From an uncultured Eubacterium sp. (GTDB lineage Bacteria; Bacillota; Clostridia; Peptostreptococcales; Anaerovoracaceae): a DNA stretch of 6,150 bases. Positions 1 through 4,255 of the stretch are shown here, one piece after another. Numbering within the stretch: position 1 is the stretch's first letter; every line of letters begins with the position of its first letter. The stretch covers positions 1 through 6,150 of the forward strand of contig CAMOGZ010000097.1 of assembly GCA_946614405.1 (NCBI GenBank), given 5' to 3'. Under the pieces are notes generated by a model. The model worked only from the letters and a program-made list of their open reading frames with translations. It made no database searches and was not told where the DNA came from. A program made the translations under genes and the position numbers.

Positions 1-3
1 GTC

Positions 4-31
4 AAAAGAGCAGGATCACTCCTGCTCTTTT
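4..31. terminator. Hairpin terminator overlapping the 3' end of the DsbA-family gene
   Basis: A perfect 12-bp stem (4-15 with 20-31, outer pairs A/T, inner core GAGCAGGA) closes a 4-base loop. Read on the minus strand, the stem starts inside the last codons of the oxidoreductase gene, the TGA stop lies at the loop and 3' arm, and four U residues close the structure. Read on the plus strand, the stem is followed by a T-rich stretch (TTTTATTATTC). It could therefore stop transcription from both sides if a plus-strand gene ends just left of the window. Direction of use is inferred. Confidence 0.75.
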
Positions 32-660
32 ATTATTCTTTCGATCACGTTCTCGAACCCTTCGGCGGGCATGGCGCCGGGGATCATGTATTTGCCAACG
101 ATGAAACATGGCACGCTGCGGACGTCATTTCTGTGGGCGATCATTTCGTCTTCCCATACTTCCTTGCTGAAGCGCTGGGATGAGAACATGTCCCGGACTT
201 TCTCGGGATCCAGCCCCGCTTCCTCGGCAAGTCCCAGCAGGACCTCCCGGTCCGACAGCCTTTGATTATCAACAAAGTATGCCCGGTACAGGATCTCACT
301 CATCTGGTTCGCAAGCTCCCGGCCGCCGGTCTCTTCCGCATACTTCGTCAGCCGGTGAGCGTCGAAAGTATTGCTTTTGCGCGCGGTATCGTAATGCATA
401 TCCAGGCCAGCCTCTTCACCCATGGTGCGGATACTGTCAAGCCGCTCCTGCGCCTGATCCAGCCCCAGCCCGTACTTTGTTGCAAAGAGCTCCAGGATGG
501 ATGCATCCTCTGACTCCTCGTAGCCCGGGTTCAGCTCAAAGGCTTTCATCGTGATCTCTGTCTCCTCCAGCAGCCCCAGACGCGCAAGCGCCGTCTTCAT
601 GTTGGTTATGCCGATGTAGCAATACGGACAAGCATAGTCCGACCAATACTCTATTTTCAT
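16..660 (-). CDS. DsbA family oxidoreductase, FrnE-like (cytoplasmic thioredoxin-fold protein)
   Basis: This is a 214-residue thioredoxin-fold protein of the DsbA/FrnE group, which in characterised members has thiol-disulfide oxidoreductase or isomerase activity. The redox motif CPYC lies at residues 11-14, directly after the first beta strand (IEYWSDYA) and followed by YIG, as in FrnE proteins (CPWCYIG). The family motif NTFDAHRL is at about 97-104. The cis-proline loop is SVPCF, with Pro184 next to an extra Cys185. There is no signal peptide, so it should act in the cytoplasm. Length fits the family (about 210-240). I start at the ATG at 658-660 because GAGGTG at 667-672 lies 6 bases before it. 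The GTG three codons upstream is part of that ribosome binding site. It is monocistronic and divergent from deoD. The physiological substrate cannot be told from sequence. Confidence 0.9.
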   Translation of the reverse strand: MKIEYWSDYACPYCYIGITNMKTALARLGLLEETEITMKAFELNPGYEESEDASILELFATKYGLGLDQAQERLDSIRTMGEEAGLDMHYDTARKSNTFDAHRLTKYAEETGGRELANQMSEILYRAYFVDNQRLSDREVLLGLAEEAGLDPEKVRDMFSSQRFSKEVWEDEMIAHRNDVRSVPCFIVGKYMIPGAMPAEGFENVIERIIKEQE

Positions 661-666
661 ATTATT

Positions 667-672
667 CACCTC
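667..672 (-). promoter_or_regulatory. Ribosome binding site GAGGTG that decides the start of the DsbA-family gene
   Basis: On the minus strand GAGGTG stands 6 bases before the ATG at 660-658. The in-frame GTG at 669-667 sits inside this element and has no ribosome binding site of its own, so the longer 217-residue reading is rejected. Confidence 0.75.
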
Positions 673-679
673 GTGAATT

Positions 680-688
680 ATTATACCA
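680..688 (-). promoter_or_regulatory. Extended -10 promoter for the DsbA-family gene
   Basis: Read on the minus strand, this is TGG followed by a perfect TATAAT (685-680). The preceding bases give TGTGGTATAAT, a full match to the Gram-positive TRTGnTATAAT extended -10 element. No good -35 hexamer lies at 16-18 bp; TACCAC or TTACCA are the best available. Expected start of transcription is near 673-674, which leaves a leader of only about 13 bases. Confidence 0.65.
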
Positions 689-703
689 CAATCCCCCGCC
701 TTG

Positions 704-712
704 TGGTAAAAT
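704..712 (+). promoter_or_regulatory. Extended -10 promoter for deoD
   Basis: TGG followed by TAAAAT (707-712), again in a TRTG-type context. A canonical -35 at 17 bp is missing; the region there (684-689, TACCAC) is part of the opposing promoter. Predicted start is near 719, giving a leader of about 32 bases. Confidence 0.55.
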
Positions 713-750
713 AGAGAAAAACCGAAGCACCAGAGAAGAAAGGAATCACT

Positions 751-1458
751 ATGTCATTACACATTGCAGTTGATAATAAAGCACCTGTCGCCAAGACGGT
801 TTTGATGCCGGGAGATCCTCTCCGGGCCCAGTATATCGCAGAGACTTTCCTGGAGGACGCCGTCTGCTACTCCTCGATCCGCAACATGTACGGTTTCACC
901 GGCACCTACAAAGGCGTACCGGTCTCCGTTCAGGGAAGCGGCATGGGCATGCCTTCCATGGGCATCTACTCCTGGGAGCTGTACACCCAGCACGGCGTGG
1001 AGAACATCATCCGCATCGGCACCGCAGGGACCTTCCTTCCGGACATCCACCTGGGAGACATCATGGTGGGACTGGCCGCATCCACTGATTCCAACTACCA
1101 GCATGCATTCGACGTGCCGGGGCAGTATTCCCCGTCCGCAAGCTATGAGCTGCTGACCAAGGTCCAGGCCGCCAGCGCCGAGACCGGCATCGGATTCAAA
1201 GCCGGAAACATCGTTTCCTGCGACGTCTTCTACGAGACCGTTCCCGACTGGTGGAAACGCTGGGCCAAGATGGGCGTCATGGGCGTAGAAATGGAAGCAG
1301 CGGCTCTCTACATGAACGCCGCCTACACCGGCAAGAACGCCTTGGCCATGATGACCGTCAGCGACGAGTTCCTCACCGGAAACAAATCCTCCGTGGAAGA
1401 CCGGGAGCGGAACTTCACCGATATGATGAAGCTGGCCCTGGAGGCCGCCATCCGGTAA
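751..1458 (+). CDS. deoD: Purine nucleoside phosphorylase DeoD-type
   Basis: This is a hexameric-type (high molecular mass) purine nucleoside phosphorylase. It splits purine (deoxy)ribonucleosides with phosphate to the free base and (deoxy)ribose-1-phosphate in cytoplasmic purine salvage. At 235 residues it matches the usual length (about 235-240). Compared with E. coli DeoD from memory, the landmarks align in order: VLMPGDPLRAQYIAETFLED at 17-36 (phosphate-binding Gly21 and Arg25), Arg44, GFTGTYKG at 48-55, Arg88 then GTAGT (Thr91 where E. coli has Ser90), VEMEAA at 179-184 (ribose-binding Met181 and Glu182), and TVSDEFLT with catalytic Asp205. Arg218 lies where E. coli has its catalytic Arg217. 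AAGAAAGGA ends 6 bases before the ATG. It has its own promoter and terminator, so it is monocistronic, with no deoB, deoC or nucleoside transporter beside it. Confidence 0.96.
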   Translation: MSLHIAVDNKAPVAKTVLMPGDPLRAQYIAETFLEDAVCYSSIRNMYGFTGTYKGVPVSVQGSGMGMPSMGIYSWELYTQHGVENIIRIGTAGTFLPDIHLGDIMVGLAASTDSNYQHAFDVPGQYSPSASYELLTKVQAASAETGIGFKAGNIVSCDVFYETVPDWWKRWAKMGVMGVEMEAAALYMNAAYTGKNALAMMTVSDEFLTGNKSSVEDRERNFTDMMKLALEAAIR

Positions 1459-1474
1459 ATACGGGAAAGCGACA

Positions 1475-1512
1475 TCCCTTCGGGACACCACTGTCCTGAA
1501 GGGACTTTTTTT
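1475..1512 (+). terminator. Intrinsic terminator of deoD
   Basis: A 13-bp stem (1475-1487 with 1492-1504, one G-U pair, loop CCAC) is followed after one C by seven T (1506-1512). It begins 16 bases after the deoD stop codon. Confidence 0.93.
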
Positions 1513-1537
1513 GCCGCTCTTTCTGCCTCCCCTCAAG

Positions 1538-1566
1538 TTGCAATCATTTCCGGATTGTGGTAATAT
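1538..1566 (+). promoter_or_regulatory. Sigma-A type promoter of the CsoR-family gene
   Basis: TTGCAA (1538-1543), a 17-bp spacer, then TAATAT (1561-1566) preceded by TGG, an extended -10 element. The bases GGATTGTGGTA (1552-1562) repeat exactly the core of the oxidoreductase promoter on the other strand (684-694). The predicted start near 1573 leaves a short leader of about 18 bases. No G-tract/C-tract CsoR operator is evident over this promoter. Confidence 0.75.
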
Positions 1567-1575
1567 TTCTTATGG

Positions 1576-1581
1576 AAGGAG
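1576..1581 (+). promoter_or_regulatory. Ribosome binding site AAGGAG of the CsoR-family gene
   Basis: AAGGAG stands 9 bases before the ATG at 1591, which fixes the start and so includes the histidine-rich N-terminus in the protein. Confidence 0.8.
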
Positions 1582-1590
1582 TTATTCTTT

Positions 1591-1887
1591 ATGGGTCACG
1601 ATCACACACATGCGCACTCCCATGTCCATGATCCCCAAGAAAAAAGGCGCCAGCTCAATCGCCTGTCCCGGGCGATCGGGCATTTACAGCACGTCAAAAG
1701 GCTGGTTGAGAATGACGCCGATTGTTCAGAGGTCCTGATACAGATCGCGGCAGTACGGTCTGCATTGAATGGATTAGGGAAAGAGATCATAAACGAACAT
1801 ATAACCCACTGCATTGCCCATGCGATAGAAGAAGGTGATTCTGAAGCGATTGAGGATTTCCAGGATGCCATCCAGAAATACCTGTAG
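1591..1887 (+). CDS. csoR: CsoR-family metal-sensing transcriptional repressor with His-rich N-terminus
   Basis: A 98-residue all-helical repressor of the CsoR/RcnR (DUF156) family, which binds DNA as a tetramer and releases it on binding metal or another inducer. The core runs from RLSRAIGHLQHVKRLVEND (24-42) through CSEVLIQIAAVRSALNGLG (45-63) to EHITHCIAHAI (69-79). Cys45, His70 and Cys74 have exactly the spacing (25 and 4) of the Cu(I) ligands Cys36, His61 and Cys65 of Mycobacterium tuberculosis CsoR, so copper(I) sensing is the best guess. It does not look like a CstR-type persulfide sensor, which lacks the histidine. Residues 3-13 carry six histidines at every second position, an extra possible metal-binding tail; RcnR also uses an N-terminal histidine, so nickel, cobalt or zinc sensing stays open. 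It has its own promoter, and no copA, copZ or other efflux gene lies next to it in this window. Confidence 0.88.
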   Translation: MGHDHTHAHSHVHDPQEKRRQLNRLSRAIGHLQHVKRLVENDADCSEVLIQIAAVRSALNGLGKEIINEHITHCIAHAIEEGDSEAIEDFQDAIQKYL

Positions 1888-1955
1888 AAAAGCAGTAGCT
1901 CACACGGCAGATGGATCATTATGATACAGGGTCCTTGTTGTTTGAGGCATGGTTT

Positions 1956-1980
1956 ATCCCCCTTGGGGGGTTATTTTTTT
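1956..1980 (+). terminator. Probable intrinsic terminator of the CsoR-family gene
   Basis: A short C/G hairpin (A-T, U-G and four G-C pairs, 1956-1961 with 1966-1971, loop CTTG) is followed by A and seven T (1974-1980). It lies about 70 bases after the stop codon. The same C5-TT-G6 palindrome also resembles the C-tract/G-tract operators bound by CsoR-family proteins; see findings. Confidence 0.65.
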
Positions 1981-1984
1981 ATGG

Positions 1985-2017
1985 AAAAAGGGCCGCAGAT
2001 CTTCATCTGCGGCCCTT
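1985..2017 (-). terminator. Intrinsic terminator of the secreted 5'-nucleotidase-like gene
   Basis: Perfect 13-bp stem (1988-2000 with 2005-2017, 4-base loop). Read on the minus strand the 3' arm ends in CCCTT and the T tract continues to give five U (1989-1985). It starts 16 bases after the stop codon of the minus-strand gene. On the plus strand no T tract follows, so it serves mainly the minus strand. Confidence 0.93.
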
Positions 2018-2033
2018 GTCATTCTGATCTGTA

Positions 2034-4091
2034 TTATTTGACTTTTGCGGAAAGGATCAGGTCACTGTATGCAGTGTATACCTTCTTACCATCGATGGTC
2101 TTATATCCTCTGACCTTGACGTAATACTTCTTTCCTTTCTTCAGTTTCTTTACGGTCACCTTATTCTTGGATGCTGCGGTCTTCTTGAAGCCTTTGTTCA
2201 TCTTCAGGGAAGTATAAACCTCATACTTGTATCCCTTTCCGAGAGACTTCCAGGAGATGGTGAGGGACTTCTTCCCTGCCTTCGCCTTGACTCCCTTGAC
2301 CTGCTTGCCGGTGACGCTGAGCTGCTCCTTCAGGGTCTTGACCTGGGCATTCAGTTTCTCATTGTCCGCTTTGGCATTGCCCAGTTCCACCAGAGCTGCT
2401 TCCTTGGCATCATTGGCAGCCTTTGCCTGCTGTTCTGCAGTGAGGACGTCGTTCGCCTTGGTCGTGATGCGTCCCTGTGCTTTGGAGTAGGCGGATGTAT
2501 CTCCCTTCAGTTCTTCCTGAATGTACTTTGCTACAATATCACGAACCAGATCACCGTCGCGGTTTGCAAAGTCGAAATCAGTGAAGAATGTGTCTGACTT
2601 GTAGGTGCCGTTCGTTACATTTCCTCCGGTCATATCTTTGAAGACATACTGGTTGTCCATACCATTGAAAATGTTGTTATCTGCTACGACCGCATAGGTC
2701 TTATTCACATCGAAGTCCTCGTCCAGAATGGTTGCACGATTGATGGAACCTGCTCTGTACCAGTTGCCGTTCGCTTCTGCTTTATCGTATTCCGCATTCC
2801 AGTCGATGTTGTAAGTGATCCCTGCGACCTGTGCCATCGTCGGGTTGATGGAATTGCCATATCTTTCAGATGGGCTGGTTCCGGCCTCCAGAGTCTCCAG
2901 GAGCTGTGCTCCGGTAACATAGAACACACCTGCGCCAAATGGTGAGAACGGGAAAGCTCTGAGGAGGTCTTTCTTGGTGATGTCACCGGTGTAGATAAAC
3001 TGATCGCAGTTTCCTCCGTTCTGGATGGCTACCAGCGGAATGTCTTTGGAATACTTGTATCCGGAGATCTTCCCGGTGCTTGCATACCAGTAAAGTGCAT
3101 CTGCTGCCAGATCGCCCAGATTGGTCTCTCTGTTCCATGCCACGCTGTCTTTTCCGTTGAGGTTGGCAGAAGCAGTGCCGATGACTTCATCCGCATTGTC
3201 CTTGACGGTCTTGGCAAGTGCTGCGACTTCACTGTCCGCATCGTATGCCAGAACATCCTCTGTCAATGGAGTTACTGCCTTGCTCTCCTCATCAATGACG
3301 AATCCGCCTGCTACTTCTTCTCCATCTGTTGGAGCCTGTGCGGTTACAGCTGCACCTGTGACATCACTTCCGTCATTGGAAAGGCCGATGATCACGTCTG
3401 CCTCCGGAAGAGCTGCTTCGTCCTGGAAAGCGTAACCTTTCAGTGCGCCGTCCTGAAGCATGTCCTCGATACCGCTGTCTGTACGGGCAGCAAATCCTAC
3501 CTTGAACTCATCACCGAATACTGCATTCTGATCGAATGCATAGAATCCGCTGTTCTCTTCCCCGATGGTCATATTGGAGCTGATCACCTTGAATGATGCA
3601 GGATCCTTAGCAACCAGCTTTCCTTTCACGGTTCCCGGCATGTTCTTATTGTACTCCTGCTCGGGAGCACCTTCCAGAAGCTGCTTCTGGGTATGATACT
3701 TGGTGAGATTTCCATGATAGATCACACCAGTTGAGGATTCAGCCCAGCTGAAATCATATGCTCCCATTGCCGCTACATCATAGCCCGCCTTGTCCATCAG
3801 ATTGTAGACCGACAGACCGTTGTCCGTATTGGCATAGGTCGTTCCCTGCAGATAGTTGCCTGCATCCGCCAGATAGACGTCTGCGCCTTTGCTCTCAAAG
3901 GCCTTCTTCGCTGCAGCGATCTTCGCATATACATCTACATCTCCACGTACATTACCTGTGTAAAGCACGACCGTCTTTCCTGCGTAATCACCTTCTCCTG
4001 CTGCAGGCTCAGCAAACGCAGTTGCCGACATTCCCACAACGAGGCAAAGAGAAAGCACCAGGCTGAACAAACACTTCACTGTCTTTTTCAT
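2034..4091 (-). CDS. Secreted UshA/5'-nucleotidase-like protein, catalytic site degenerate, with C-terminal coiled coil and Fn3-like domain
   Basis: This 685-residue exported protein starts with a Sec signal peptide (hydrophobic core 8-20, SPase I site AFA before Glu28). Residues about 38-290 follow the metallophosphoesterase half of UshA-type nucleotidases, but its metal-site motifs are altered: YTGNVRG (44-50) for HTNDxHG, DAGN (76-79) for DAGD, GAYDFS (110-115) for GNHEFD, LSNDG (237-241) for LTHxG, and no GGHSH. Residues about 306-520 are the 5'-nucleotidase C-terminal substrate-binding domain (NRETNLGDLAADA at 320-332, IQNGGN near 357, FPFSPFG, VTGAQLLETLE), with the usual NGGGIR arginine and GGDGY motif changed. 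A coiled coil (about 547-593) and a lysine-rich fibronectin-III-like domain (597-685) follow, probably for wall contact. Hydrolysis is unlikely; ligand binding is possible. The ATG at 4091 is chosen for its ribosome binding site. Confidence 0.88.
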   Translation of the reverse strand: MKKTVKCLFSLVLSLCLVVGMSATAFAEPAAGEGDYAGKTVVLYTGNVRGDVDVYAKIAAAKKAFESKGADVYLADAGNYLQGTTYANTDNGLSVYNLMDKAGYDVAAMGAYDFSWAESSTGVIYHGNLTKYHTQKQLLEGAPEQEYNKNMPGTVKGKLVAKDPASFKVISSNMTIGEENSGFYAFDQNAVFGDEFKVGFAARTDSGIEDMLQDGALKGYAFQDEAALPEADVIIGLSNDGSDVTGAAVTAQAPTDGEEVAGGFVIDEESKAVTPLTEDVLAYDADSEVAALAKTVKDNADEVIGTASANLNGKDSVAWNRETNLGDLAADALYWYASTGKISGYKYSKDIPLVAIQNGGNCDQFIYTGDITKKDLLRAFPFSPFGAGVFYVTGAQLLETLEAGTSPSERYGNSINPTMAQVAGITYNIDWNAEYDKAEANGNWYRAGSINRATILDEDFDVNKTYAVVADNNIFNGMDNQYVFKDMTGGNVTNGTYKSDTFFTDFDFANRDGDLVRDIVAKYIQEELKGDTSAYSKAQGRITTKANDVLTAEQQAKAANDAKEAALVELGNAKADNEKLNAQVKTLKEQLSVTGKQVKGVKAKAGKKSLTISWKSLGKGYKYEVYTSLKMNKGFKKTAASKNKVTVKKLKKGKKYYVKVRGYKTIDGKKVYTAYSDLILSAKVK

Positions 4092-4098
4092 CAATAAA

Positions 4099-4106
4099 CC
4101 TCCTTC
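4099..4106 (-). promoter_or_regulatory. Ribosome binding site GAAGGAGG of the nucleotidase-like gene
   Basis: On the minus strand GAAGGAGG lies 7 bases before the ATG at 4091-4089, directly ahead of the MKKT signal peptide. An in-frame TTG at 4127 would add 12 residues encoded by the ribosome binding site itself and is rejected. Confidence 0.9.
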
Positions 4107-4134
4107 TTCGTGTTCTTTCAGTTTCAACGAACAT

Positions 4135-4160
4135 CGGCGCTTTATCCGTTTAAAGCGCCG
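4135..4160 (-). other. Leader hairpin in the 5' untranslated region of the nucleotidase-like gene
   Basis: A perfect 10-bp inverted repeat (CGGCGCTTTA at 4135-4144, TAAAGCGCCG at 4151-4160) with a 6-base loop lies about 10 bases after the predicted transcription start and about 30 bases before the ribosome binding site. No U tract follows it on either strand, so it is not an ordinary terminator. An RNA-stabilising 5' hairpin or an operator is possible; the function is not known. Confidence 0.7.
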
Positions 4161-4176
4161 AACGATCCTACATGTA

Positions 4177-4205
4177 AATATATCAGTGAAATAGGTTTAT
4201 CACAA
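4177..4205 (-). promoter_or_regulatory. Promoter of the nucleotidase-like gene
   Basis: On the minus strand: TTGTGA (4205-4200), a 17-bp spacer, then TATATT (4182-4177) preceded by TGA, giving an extended -10 element. Predicted start is near 4170, with a leader of about 79 bases. A C/G palindrome (4206-4218) abuts the -35 element on its upstream side. Confidence 0.7.
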
Positions 4206-4218
4206 GCCCCCGGGGGGC
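4206..4218. repeat. C-tract/G-tract palindrome between the lipoprotein and nucleotidase-like genes
   Basis: GCCCCC is followed directly by GGGGGGC. It may fold as a 5-bp hairpin and be a poor terminator for the lipoprotein operon, since no T tract follows on the minus strand. It may instead be a protein-binding site next to the -35 element of the downstream promoter. A second inverted repeat, TATTCAT and ATGAATA (4224-4230 and 4239-4245), lies between it and the lipoprotein stop codon. No strong terminator was found in this gap, so read-through is possible. Confidence 0.5.
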
Positions 4219-4255
4219 ATATTTATTCATGGAATCAGATGAATACTCTCCATCT

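Larger units (their letters stand above)
679..713. repeat. Inverted repeat spanning the divergent deoD / oxidoreductase promoters
   Basis: Two 13-base arms (679-691 and 701-713) match at 12 of 13 positions around a 9-base C-rich centre (692-700). Each arm holds the extended -10 element of one promoter, TTGTGGTATAAT leftward and TTGTGGTAAAAT rightward. The only mismatch is at 683/709, within the -10 hexamers. The symmetry may come simply from two similar promoters placed back to back, or it may mark a shared operator. Confidence 0.7.

Noticed and set aside
667..669. GTG start giving a 217-residue DsbA-family protein
   Set aside because: The GTG is part of the GAGGTG ribosome binding site for the ATG at 660-658.
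757..1536. Minus-strand open frame of about 259 codons opposite deoD
   Set aside because: It lies almost wholly antisense to a clearly conserved DeoD and runs through its terminator; it has no start signal or family resemblance.
1921..2124. Small plus-strand open frame across the two terminators
   Set aside because: It passes through both hairpins and into the antisense of the nucleotidase-like gene, with no ribosome binding site.
4092..4127. TTG start adding 12 residues to the nucleotidase-like protein
   Set aside because: The added codons encode the ribosome binding site, and the addition would put a charged stretch before a normal Sec signal peptide.
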